Shown here: piece after piece, positions 10,901-18,889 of the stretch
Layout of the letters: the number at the start of each line of letters is the position of its first letter
Position numbering within the stretch: position 1 is the stretch's first letter
Assembly: GCA_036362985.1 (NCBI GenBank)
Contig: JAYGXS010000004.1
Location: forward strand, 47,481,001-47,545,000
Reading direction: 5' to 3'
Length of the DNA: 64,000 bases
Source of the DNA: Ligula intestinalis
Lineage: Eukaryota; Platyhelminthes; Cestoda; Diphyllobothriidea; Diphyllobothriidae
Made by a program: the position numbers and the translations under genes
Notes under the pieces: model-generated
Seen by the model: the letters and a program-made list of their open reading frames with translations, nothing else
What the model was told of the DNA's origin: nothing
Databases searched by the model: none

Positions 10901-10963
10901 AAGCTTATCTATGATGTTGCGAGTCTCAGCATCTGGCGGCGGCAGAGCGGAATAACGAGACAT
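1768..10963 (-). CDS. CHERP: CHERP homologue (SURP/CID/RS-domain RNA-processing protein), 11 coding exons, 1266 aa
   Basis: Spliced CDS: 10963-10712, 10571-10020, 9064-8834, 6240-6046, 5450-5142, 4576-4234, 4143-3533, 3438-2732, 2622-2377, 2235-2091, 1977-1768. Exon lengths sum to 3801 nt with matching phases at every junction. Seen: N-terminal SURP block (DKLAQFVARNGPEFE, then FSFLYGGEF) at about residues 15-66; a CTD-interaction-like (CID) helical domain at about 265-400 (LRLHIVYLLNDLLHH); Pro/Gly-rich middle; the conserved PAGLM block, FYSPP.HDRPRDPEGWEQ and YEFYRAK at about 737-825; an RS domain at about 1025-1130; a Gly/Tyr-rich C-terminus. Known of the family: CHERP is a nuclear U2 snRNP-associated splicing factor, first described as an ER calcium-homeostasis protein. 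Vertebrate CHERP ends in a G-patch; none is seen here. Start: the ATG at 10963 lies just before the SURP block. Identity is very likely; individual splice sites are inferred by eye. Confidence 0.93.
2091..2235 (-). CDS. CHERP: CHERP coding exon 10 (Gly/Pro/Met-rich tail)
   Basis: 145 nt, acceptor TCTACTCCCCAG, donor GTATGT. It encodes PRPSRGWSGNYDYGPPN and a Gly/Met/Pro-rich stretch. No G-patch signature is visible, although this is where vertebrate CHERP would approach it. Confidence 0.82.
2377..2622 (-). CDS. CHERP: CHERP coding exon 9 (second half of RS domain)
   Basis: 246 nt, acceptor GAATTTTAG, donor GTAAGA. It encodes SRSRSRSRSSRSRSGD, RGRSRSRSRSRSQSP and a short Gly/Ser linker. RS domains are phosphorylated by SR kinases and mediate spliceosome contacts. 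Phases match exons 8 and 10. Confidence 0.85.
2732..3438 (-). CDS. CHERP: CHERP coding exon 8 (acidic region and first half of RS domain)
   Basis: 707 nt from acceptor CTGTTACAG. It encodes a Lys-rich stretch, an acidic run (EEQKENEG to DDDAAADDEN), a hydrophobic Ala/Pro/Thr-rich segment with no clear vertebrate counterpart, then RRRSRSRSRS repeats. Two donors keep the frame: GTGGGT after 2732 (preferred) and GTCATC after 2741. Reading through the intron gives a stop near 2635. Confidence 0.8.
3533..4143 (-). CDS. CHERP: CHERP coding exon 7 (conserved PAGLM block)
   Basis: 611 nt, acceptor TTTTTTCCAG, donor GTACAG. The second half encodes the most conserved part of CHERP outside SURP and CID: WQLPAGLMHPLIAL, PPSEHLLRAIDAFYSPP, HDRPRDPEGWEQLGLYEF and YRAKEEARKRL. 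This block gives the strongest identification of the gene. Confidence 0.93.
4234..4576 (-). CDS. CHERP: CHERP coding exon 6 (Pro/Gly/Asp/Tyr-rich)
   Basis: 343 nt, starts in phase 0 (DPNFPPW) and ends one base into a Gly codon at a GTATGC donor. Low complexity, rich in Pro, Gly, Asp, Tyr and Arg, corresponding to the disordered middle of CHERP. The reading frame joins exon 7 as GPG-GMYEGDDYY. Confidence 0.85.
5033..5063. repeat. CT-rich microsatellite in CHERP intron 5
   Basis: An imperfect run of CT dinucleotides followed by pyrimidine-rich sequence, seen directly. On the transcript strand it is a GA-rich tract in the intron downstream of exon 5. Confidence 0.85.
5142..5450 (-). CDS. CHERP: CHERP coding exon 5 (coiled helix and acidic linker)
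   Basis: 103 codons, phase 0, donor GTGAGT. It encodes a charged helix (ETEHNERYESMRKQHEQF, matching the TQHEEF helix of vertebrate CHERP), then a Gly run, an acidic Ser/Glu/Pro region and PPPPLPFDRPPMH. The acceptor after TTTGAACAG is the only nearby AG; its pyrimidine tract is C-rich and lies slightly upstream. Confidence 0.85.
6046..6240 (-). CDS. CHERP: CHERP coding exon 4 (end of CID)
   Basis: 65 codons, phase 0, acceptor GCCTTTTTAG, donor GTGGGA. It encodes IVVPIYCLAMEL, then KLTRVLDLWDTNGYLPPDIL, the last helices of the CID, matching vertebrate KIARLLQLWEKNGYF. The helix ends in EEQKK before the next exon. Confidence 0.9.
6518..6745 (-). mobile_element. tRNA-derived composite SINE, minus orientation, in CHERP intron 3-4
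   Basis: Read on the minus strand: a tRNA-like head with degenerate A and B boxes (GTGGCTCGATAG and a GGTCGCGGGACCGAG-type box), then the GGTTTGGATATGGCTTACTGATGACGGCTTATAAGCC body and a tail containing AGCCGCTGTGCGGCTGCT-like sequence. The same order of parts is seen at 7545-7735, so head and tail form one unit. Confidence 0.6.
7362..7500 (+). mobile_element. tRNA-derived SINE, plus orientation
   Basis: The best-preserved head in the window: GTGGCTCAGTGGTTAGAGCG is a tRNA-like A-box region, and GGTCGCAGATTCGAGCC is a B box about 30 nt later. A SINE body with GATGATGATGGCTAATAAGCC follows. Other copies at 6518, 7545, 7918, 11086, 23155 and 24868 share this body, which argues for a retroposon family and not a functional tRNA. 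Confidence 0.72.
7545..7735 (-). mobile_element. tRNA-derived composite SINE, minus orientation
   Basis: Same arrangement as the copy at 6518-6745: the GGGCTCACTCTCGAGC tail segment and GACGGCTAGTATTATAGGCAG, then the GACTTATTAGCCGTCAG body, then a head ending at the GAGCCACGAG A-box complement. Diverged but co-linear. Confidence 0.6.
7918..8062 (+). mobile_element. tRNA-derived SINE, plus orientation
   Basis: Degenerate A box (GTGATGCAACTGGTAAAGCG), B-box-like AAGTTTGAGTCCCAGG, then GGTATGCTTCGCTGATGATG and ACTAATAAGTCATAAACGG. Same architecture as the 7362 copy, with many substitutions. Confidence 0.6.
8380..8740 (+). mobile_element. possible degenerate LINE 5' coding fragment in CHERP intron
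   Basis: A GC-rich patch inside an AT-rich intron has overlapping plus-strand frames. One contains LLQLLLTGIEGNPAG, which resembles the leucine-rich leader ending in a 2A-like NPG(P) motif found at the start of some CR1-like LINE ORFs. A one-base shift would continue into a Pro/Ser-rich stretch. No reverse transcriptase follows. Assignment is tentative. Confidence 0.3.
8834..9064 (-). CDS. CHERP: CHERP coding exon 3 (CID core)
   Basis: 77 codons, phase 0, acceptor CTTCCACAG, donor GTAAGT. It encodes the conserved helices of the CTD-interaction-like domain (KGKNWAVDQM, LRLHIVYLLNDLLHHIKR). It is isolated between large repeat-bearing introns. Confidence 0.92.
10020..10571 (-). CDS. CHERP: CHERP coding exon 2 (Pro/Gly-rich linker)
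   Basis: 552 nt, phase 0 at both ends, acceptor TTGCTTCCAG and donor GTAAGA. It encodes a low-complexity stretch rich in Pro, Gly and Trp, then a charged helical piece (EADVKSSEENLKAQHDSIMEQ) and the start of the CID at LPDINN, which joins exon 3 as NN-VVQPLIES, matching the vertebrate DNLLQP region. Confidence 0.9.
10712..10963 (-). CDS. CHERP: CHERP coding exon 1 (start codon, SURP domain)
   Basis: 84 codons from ATG to a GTGAGT donor, phase 0. It encodes the whole SURP/SWAP module (DKLAQFVARNGPEFE and FSFLYGGEF motifs) followed by a short polyglutamine run at about residues 71-77. The SURP domain of splicing factors binds SF1-type helices. Close match to the vertebrate CHERP N-terminus. 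Confidence 0.93.
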
Positions 10964-11085
10964 CGTCTAGTAAATGGTGAAGTTGAAATAAAGTATATCA
11001 ATACATAGCCGGATACAAACAAAAAACTGCAAATAAATTTAACAGACATTTTATGTGCATCTGGGCATTGTCTACAGGAAACTGA

Positions 11086-11215
11086 AATGACCATTTCTGA
11101 TTTATAAATCGCCATCAGCCAGCCATACCCAACTGCAGGTGGGACATCACCTGAAGCTCGAACCCGTTACCTGTGGAGTGGAAGTCCAACGCACCTCTCG
11201 AGATAAGTGGCTGTC
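11086..11215 (-). mobile_element. tRNA-derived SINE, minus orientation, upstream of CHERP
   Basis: Contains CCATTTCTGATTTATAAATCGCCATCAGCCAGCCATACCC (split here only by eye; body of the family) and then AGCTCGAACCCG, the complement of a B box. It lies about 120 nt upstream of the CHERP start codon, so it limits how much of the promoter region can be unique sequence. Confidence 0.6.
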
Positions 11216-11870
11216 AACTTGAAGAAATCGACAGTTTCAAGTATCTCGGAGCGAGGTTGCTGCCGACAAGACAGAGTAAAGATGACATTGTCTCCCGAAT
11301 GGGCGCAGCATGACGAGGGTTCTCCAGCCTTCGGGAGTGCTTATGTACCCGACACGATATTTACATCTCAATAAACATCTGCCTGTACCGTGCATCTATG
11401 CGGTCCGTTTTCCTATACGGATGCGAATGCTGGGCTATGCGCGTGGAAGATGAACAGAAACTGAAAGTCTTTGACCACTACAGTCTGAAAAGCATCCTTC
11501 GAGTGAAGTACACAGACTTCGTCTCAAATGAGACAGTCCGCACTCGCTGTGACAAAACCACAAGGATATCCCAGGCCATTCAGGAAAGACGGCTGAGGTG
11601 GTTTGGACACATTCTTCGTCGCCAACCTCAAGAGCTCAGTGCTACTGCCCTCGACTTGAAATCGTTCCCTAATTGGAAACGTCGAAGAGGGGGTCACCTC
11701 AAAACCTGGCTCGACTCAGTACGTGGAAGTACATGGAAGTGGTTCTTGGACCTTTGGTATTTGGTTTCCGGCGCTGGCGAAGAGAATGGGTCGAACTGTT
11801 CAGGGTTGCGGCCACGGATCGTCGCGCATGGAGAAGCACCATACGGGACATGATTGAGGCCGGTTAGATC
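11200..11870 (+). mobile_element. RTE-like LINE, 3' end of the polymerase ORF (degenerate)
   Basis: Translation before and through 11398-11853 shows LEEIDSFKYLGARLL, then SVFLYGCECWAMRVEDEQKL, SILRVKYTDFVSNETVR and RRLRWFGHILRRQPQE. This is the familiar C-terminal region of RTE-type reverse transcriptases (SFKYLG...LLYGCETW...RLRWLGH). The upstream part carries a stop near 11310; the RT core and endonuclease are absent. A 5'-truncated, dead copy. Confidence 0.85.
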
Positions 11871-11984
11871 AGTCCGAATCGCAGCCGTAACAAGTACAAG
11901 TCTGACTACTGAGCCAAGGGATCGTTTTCTTACCGGTTTTTATTGGGAATACTGACATTCGTTTACGAACCTTCGACGATCGCA

Positions 11985-12165
11985 AACAGAACTCCTTCGC
12001 CCCGTTCTGCCTTGGGGCTCACTCTCGAGCCCTGGCAGCCGTTGCACAGCGGCTAGTAGTCTAGGTATATGAACACTGCTGGGACGAATGCGTCCCGTAA
12101 CCGATCGGTGAGCGCCAGTATTGTTCGGTTAAGGGGAAATTCCGTAAGCAGACGTCTTTACGGCA
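11985..12165 (+). repeat. SINE-associated repeat with short hairpin
   Basis: GGGGCTCACTCTCGAGCCC, GCACAGCGGCTAGTAGTCTAGG and GGGACGAATGCGTCCC-type sequence recur in diverged form near 6518-6600, 6800-6890 and 7510-7625. It appears here without a clear tRNA head, so it may be a truncated copy of the composite SINE. Confidence 0.5.
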
Positions 12166-12169
12166 TTAA

Positions 12170-15100
12170 ATTAGACGACGCCTAGCTGCTGCAGTCTCGC
12201 AATTTTTCCAAAAAATCAACGCAGTTGAAACTTGCAGGAAACAAGTGAATTCAGTGGCAAGCGAAGCTAAGTAAACTGGATAAGTAATAAGGAACATTCG
12301 AAGTCACTACCCTCATTAGAACTAAAATGAGTGCACTGCTGTTAGTTTCGATTCAATGTAGGGACGAGCATGAATGACAATTTCCAAAATTTTAAAAATT
12401 GTATTGGTGCGAAAACTAGACGGCCGCCCAGATACACTGGTTGGACAAGCCTGTCTCTAGATATTTGAGATGTTGACCGACATTTAAAAAATACATTGCG
12501 AGATTGTGAAAAAGTGGTAAAAGGTTTAGGTGCAAAGCGTCCGGTCCTAGAATCTAGGGAGATTTTAAAATCACCCTGGTGGTAAGCAGCAGCTTAAGTA
12601 TTCGGTAGATTACGTGAAAGGTCTAATTGGGATGTTCAGCAAATGTACAGGTGGTCTCCTTCTCGTTCCACGTAGATATCCTAGTGATGTCGCTGGGCAG
12701 TTATATACTGATAGTTTTCCCTCTGTATATTTATGCAGCACGCAAACACTAGCCTTACGCAGGTACTTTAATTTGTGGCTAGCATGACTATTTTAGTGCC
12801 AAAAAAGTAGGCTTATGCAGCAAAGCATTTTACTCAAATTTATGAAGGTGTTTAATTCCATCGGAATGTACAATGAGGGCTGTAAGTGAAGGTAGGCTCC
12901 CTTATTAAATCTGTGAATTTTTAGCGACTAACGAAACTAAGTATGTTTGTCCCGTTGATTCGCTACGAAAACAGTGTTAGGGTTTAGATTTAGATTACAA
13001 TCTGGTTTAGCGTTAAAGAACAGAGTTGCTAAAATTCTAAATATCAGGAATTTTTGCGGAATGTCTTTTAACATGACTGGTGTTCCCACGTCGATGCTTG
13101 CCATACGAACAGTAGATTGTATATCTGATAAAATGTGGCGATCAAAATTTGAGTGTGTGATTTAACACAAATTTTAGGTTGTTTCTTGTTCAGTGAGTTG
13201 ACTTGAGGTGCAAAATGCTGTTTAGTAGCAAAGAGTTCGGTTCAGATCAGTGTACTGTAGGTAAAAAGGGGCCACGTGGGGCCAAATCCAACTTTTATTG
13301 ATATTCAAGGAATTTCCTACGCTATTAAACGCTGAGGAAAAAACTCCTTGTTGTTGCGTGTTGTACTAAAAGGAGCATAAATAAAAAGCGGAAAAGTTTC
13401 AATTATATATTTTCAGAAAACAGACAATTTCTTGTGTAATTATAAGGTAGCGCATTATTTTGGAAAAAGAAGGGCGAAATCAGTTTAGAAAATTCTATTT
13501 TGCAAATCTGCCGAGTTTTGTGCCATAAAATTGAGCAATAAACTTATAAGGCTGTTATTTGCTATACCCCACCGAAAATAACGACCGTAAACAAGCATAC
13601 ATACAAACACCCAGGATATGCCGTCAATTTTCTCTGTAAAGCTGCATGCAAAAGCTGTCCAAATATTTTTTTCATCTATAGAGCACAATCAATGAATAGA
13701 AAAATTGAAGCGGAACGGGCAGAAGATGATTAGTTTTCTCAAAATAGTCGTTTATATTCTGCCCCTCGGCTTTGCTTTTTGTTATCTTAGAACTGAGCCT
13801 AGAACTAAACAAGCATACTGAAAACTGCTTCGAGTCACATAGAAAGGTAAGCTCTCTGTTACAACAGCAGATGTATCCCTAATTTTAGGGAAATCAAAAA
13901 ACTGGTCAAAATTCCCCATTCTGATCTTGACTTAATTATCAAAAAGGTAACTTGTTATCGAATTTTTTATCAATCTTAGGCATATTCATTCGCGACTTTT
14001 GTTATGGACGTTCATTCTTCTCGGCAATGAGTTGACATATTTGGGTGATTCTGAAACCATGACCCAAAGAGACAGGTGCATAAAAAAGAATATTTAAACG
14101 CTCATTATTTAGGTATATACTTTCAAGAAGTATCTTATTTTGAAAGTTTTGGTAGCACATTTATTTATGGTCGATCGACTGAAGCCAGTGAGAATCGTAG
14201 TGTTAATTACAATTCCAAGGAAGATCTGAATCTCTTCGTAATCGAAATCTCAAAATAATTACAAAGGAATGTGGCGGAAGGAGATTTCTCTTAGTGTCCA
14301 AAAAATGGTACGTTTACAATTGCACATTACAATTTCATTTATCTTTGTAAGTCACTGACCGGTATGTCCGCGCGTGAGCTTACGAAATATTTTACTCCTA
14401 TGACTCCCCAATGGACAAAATCAAGCGAAAATGTGGTTGCCGAAGTCCAACATAACTCAAGCAATGCATAAACGGAAGAAACACCTTGCAATTCTCGTTA
14501 AAACGTGTTGGAATACATACTCGAAATTTGGGATGTTCGGGGACAGCCATACATTACATTGCGCGTAATATGGAAGCATATGTATCCGTAAATTAAAAAA
14601 TGGATTATTTTCCAACGTAATTATACTTGTGCTGCTTTATTCACTCGGTGGTTTTGCATGAACAGTCTTCCTATATATGTAAAACGTAAGTTTACCTAGT
14701 GCGCCCGATTTGCACTTTTTCGGAATTTTCTACTGCTAAAAAAGCTAATATTTCTGAAAAAATTTCGATTACTTCATAGGTCGCAATATGCCCTATTGTG
14801 AAGAACGACAATTACTTTACTGCTGTAAGATTTTGGTGGCCACAGCTTGGGCTGCGTTTGAGTAACAGGAAGTTACTTTGAAAAATCCTTGGATTTCATG
14901 AGTTAGACCACCTACTGTATGTCTAGCCCAGTTACTCACCTATGATATCGCGACACGTACCCCTACAACATATTTTCAAAGGCCACTAATTAATACTTTT
15001 TAGTTGTATATCTCCCTTGTTTCACACACCGATCTGCGCAGCTAATCCTAACGTTCACTCAAAATTATCTACAAGTATCCACTTCCCAGTACGCCTCCTG

Positions 15101-16490
15101 TGTTGGTTCTCATGGGCAAAGAATGCCCGAGCTCTGTAAACTTATTTCTAAGGACACGGACATTCGCAGCACACAACAAAGGTGGTCCTGCCTAGCACCT
15201 TAATAGCAAGTCATAGTCGGGATATCCTTGGCAAGTTGCCAGTGCTTGTGTTTGAAGACGTGGTATCGATGCGTCATGAACAATGTGTGCGCATACAAAT
15301 TGAGTCACAAATTATATCGGGCATTTCAGTCATTTTTGCACTTCTGACGGTATTTAATCTGAAGGCGAATGAACACATCGTCATAAAAGTGTTTTGACTG
15401 AAGTGTCAGTTCTGTTTTGGGGGGGTTCTACTGTCTGACGGAATTTGTCTCGGCGGCCATTGTTATCTAACTACCCATTTTATATTTTTTTGTTTTGTTC
15501 AACTACCTACATATTTCAAAGAGAGCTAAATATATCTTTTATTTGTGCCCTGTGATAAGTTCAGTATAGACACTAGCAGATGAAGAATGCTAGGGAAAGA
15601 GCCGTTTCGGTGGCGCTGGACTCGTATTTTTTTTCAGAATCAGAATGCGCGACAAAATGATTATTTACGCGATGTTTATGATGCTACAGATATCTTTAAC
15701 CATATGAGTATAGAGGCTTCACGCGTGTGCAGTGTAAGCATCTACGCATAAAGCTAGATTTATGTTAGCACTAACCTAAAGCTGACATCGGCATAATGCT
15801 TGCATTAATAAGCCAAGATTTAAAGGAAGAATTTATTCCGACATTCTGACATGCACACTGACGTGTAAATGCTAGAATAATGTTGGGATTCTGTCAGTAT
15901 CCTGCTGTTACGTAATGCATACGTTAAAGAGCGTCCATTTTGTACTAATTCGAAAGCTCTTTGCTGGCCACAAATGATTCAATGCTAAAAAAACACGCAT
16001 TAATAACTTAGTTGGCATATATTTTCAATTAATCAACTATTAAATATGGACAGTTAGTGCAAGTACTTAGAAATAGTTACCATCCACAGCCCACAAGCAA
16101 ACCATTCGGACTTTTACTAATTGGCGCGATTTAGTGGCATAAACTTAAAGATAGATAGAATAGTGGTCACAGTGTTTACTGTGTTGAAGAGGAATGAATT
16201 TTTTTTTCTATGTTGAGATATCCTTTGAATTTTTTGACCTGAAAAATACACCAAACATTCCGCTGCTTGAAGTGATTTAAGCCAGTATGGAGACGGAGGT
16301 CAATTCGGAGGCATGAAACAGTGGCATATCTTCGATGAATCACGTCGTTCGAATATCAAATAGGTTCTTAGGGCTGTTCAAGAAATAATTTAAAAATATT
16401 TTAAAAGTGAGAATCAGGAAATCGCGTAGCGATTTTGCTATCACTGAGTATATTGCCCTGCAGAAGCTAACATGCATGTAAGGTGCATGT
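12170..16490. other. AT-rich intergenic stretch, nothing recognised
   Basis: About 4.3 kb with only short chance frames (up to about 70 codons) and no protein motif seen on either strand. Around 14100-14150, GTATATACTTTCAAGAAG and nearby sequence loosely resemble the AT-rich repeat family found in the DNAI3 introns. Probably old, decayed repeats. Confidence 0.5.
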
Positions 16491-17565
16491 GGTGTAAGGC
16501 GACGATGAAGTTCCTGGAGGAGAGCAACTAGCAGTCACGGCTCTAACACGGCTTCAGACAGAACAACTCTTGTCTTTCCAGCCTAATATCCTCAACTGAG
16601 CGGTGGACTCACGCACTGGATAAAGATGGTATGGTTGACGTCATCTATACTGATTTCAAGAAGGTGTTCGACACCGTCCCACATAAAATTCTAATGTATA
16701 AATTATCCAAAATTGAAATAACATATAACCTGCTGACATGAATCTCAGATTTTCTTACAGGACGATTGCAAACCGTGTGCATCAGTGATTCGAATTCAAC
16801 CCCTTCCTCTGTTCTAAGTGGTGTCCCCCAAGGCTCCGTCTTAGGGACACTGCTCTTTCTTATCTACATGAACGACTTTGTCGACAACCTGAGTTACAAC
16901 GCCATCATGTTTGCTGACGATGTCAAACTCTGGAGAGCCATCAGGTCTGAGGCTGATAGACAAGCACTTCATGAGAGTCTCCAGCGATTTAGCAGCTGGT
17001 CTTCTCGTCGGCTCTTAAAATTAAGCGATAGTAAGTGTGTGTTTTCATGGCTCCCTGCTATAAGGACCAATAAGAAGGTTGATTCCTCCTAATACCTCCT
17101 TGCTGGGCTGTCTCTTCCAACTTTTGATGGACAGAAGAACCTTGGTCTTGTAATAATCCCCTCGACTAAACCATCTTTATGGTGCTTAAAGGCAGCTTAA
17201 CGCGCGACACAGCTGCTGTTTGCGATTAGACGAAGATATGTCTACGTTGACAAGGAAATCTGCAAAGCCTTTGTTCGGTCCTGCTTGGAGTATGCCATCC
17301 AAGCCTGGTGTTAATGGTTTAAGAAGGATTATGTGTACCTGGTATGAGTGCAGACGAGGGCTACGAAGACGGTCACGAATCTCGGTCATCTGCTTTACGA
17401 AGACAGATGGACTGAATTTGATTTATTTCCCTTCAATTACAGGCAACTCCGAGGTGACCTCGTTTTAACCTACCGAATTCTCAGAGGCTGTGAGTGCACC
17501 CTAGAATTTTCTACAGATTTTGCTCTTCTTTGCGCGGAAAGTGTTCGTGAATTCCGCTGACACGG
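16490..17565 (+). mobile_element. CR1-like LINE reverse-transcriptase fragment (pseudogene)
   Basis: Conceptual translation shows VDVIYTDFKKVFDTVPHK, then SGVPQGSVLGTLLFLIYMND, the FADDVKLW catalytic motif near 16910, then DKEICKAFVRSCLEYAIQAW and [19 protein letters not shown]. These are RT motifs and the thumb/C-terminal segment of CR1-type elements. In-frame stops near 16740 and 17090 and a frame change near 17340 show it is dead. There is no endonuclease part. Confidence 0.87.
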
Positions 17566-18660
17566 AGGCATCTGTGGCCAAATAGACTCGTGCTGTTAAT
17601 AATGTGCGCGGTGATCTCTGCTGTGTGGTGGTGCTCCAGAAACTAGTTCACGAACCTCTGTGCGATGGATTCACAGGTTGTCGACAAGGCCGATACGTAA
17701 GGTCAATGTGCGATTGAAATGTGGGCCAGGTGAGATTCGAGTTATTATTGCTGCTGGAAAGTCCGTGGTGGTGGTGGTGGTAGTGGTGAAGGTATCGTGT
17801 GACACGCAAGAGGGAGTGGTTGGAGTGGTCGCCGCTGTGCTCAAAGCGGGATTGTGGTAGGGAGCGTTGTGTTGATGAATGGGAGTAGCAGGGCATCGGA
17901 AGGTTGAGCATCCGTGATCGGGATTTTCTCCGTCGGGGAACTGGAAGCAGAGTATTAAACTGTTGGTGTATTCGTCGCTGTAGAACCTGATATCGTCATC
18001 GAGTTGTCGCATTTTGTCCAAGTGCCTCAAGTCAGGTCGATTCGCGCGTGAAAAGAGTAATGGCGATCTGGGCATGATGGAAGGACTTAGGCATTGGCGG
18101 TATTAGCCCTTGGAACTTGTGATTTGTTTGCCGTCCTTTTGGCCATCTGCATGGCCACATAGACTGCTGCACCAGTTTTCACTGCTTCCCTCCAAGTCTA
18201 TTGATTCTGGGTGGGATACTTCCAGGCCATCGAGTTGACTTGGAGTCGCTTCAGAGAGTCCTTGTAGCGTTTTTTTGTCTTCCTTGTCAGCGAGAACCTT
18301 CAGGGACATCTACGCAGAAGTCTCCAATGGATATTCGCTAGTCCTCTATTCTCATCTGATGTCTGCTCCATCGCAGTTGTATTTTGCCTCATCATGGCGT
18401 GGATGCTGAGAATTCCGGTGCGCTCCAAGACGTCCGTGTCCGGGACTCTGTCCTGCCAACTCAAGTTCATTATTCTGCAGAGACAGCTGAGATGAAATCA
18501 AACCAGCTTCCAATCTTCACTGGCCTAGGTGGTCCAGGTGTCCTCTTCGTTCAGGAATGTCGTCAGGACGTCGACCGTGTACATCTTCAGTTTGTAAATC
18601 AGTTGAAGGCCGTGGCCCTTCCAATCACAGGTTTGCAACCAGTCAGCTTGTAACCCTTCG
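17560..18660 (-). mobile_element. zinc-finger LINE (RTE-like) C-terminal fragment, minus strand
   Basis: Read right to left: LSWQDRVPDTDVLERTGILS near 18460-18400, RYKDSLKRLQVNSMAW near 18270, TWREAVKTGAAVY near 18190, then a Thr/Ala/Pro-rich linker, and PHFNRTLTLRIGLVDNL with IHRTEVREPVSGAPPHSRDH near 17720-17600, a decayed C2H2 zinc finger. This order (polymerase C-terminus, linker, C2H2 fingers) is a LINE architecture that I recall as abundant in tapeworms and some flukes. Stops and lost cysteines show it is non-functional. Its end abuts the plus-strand CR1 fragment. Confidence 0.78.
17764..17795 (+). repeat. (GTG)n trinucleotide run
   Basis: Imperfect GTG/GGT repeat lying in the linker of the zinc-finger LINE. 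On the minus strand it encodes a run of threonines, a normal part of that linker. Confidence 0.85.
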
Positions 18661-18831
18661 AAGTGTGTAAAAGAGACGGAATATTTTAGGGCGACAGTGC
18701 GAGCGGCTTCGCCCCGACAGCCTTGAAAGTTAACCCGGAGAATATGGGAGGGGGATGAGGAAGGGGAATTTTATTGTTATATGTTTCGGTTTTGTGACGG
18801 CATGTATTGGAGTCTGCAAGTCAGGGTCTAC

Positions 18832-18878
18832 TAGCAGATATCGTGAACTTAGCAGATATCGTGAACTTAGCAGATGCT
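18832..18878 (+). repeat. short tandem duplication, 18-bp unit
   Basis: The unit TAGCAGATATCGTGAACT occurs twice exactly, followed by a partial third copy (TAGCAGATGCT). Seen directly. Confidence 0.9.
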
Positions 18879-18889
18879 ATGGACACCTT

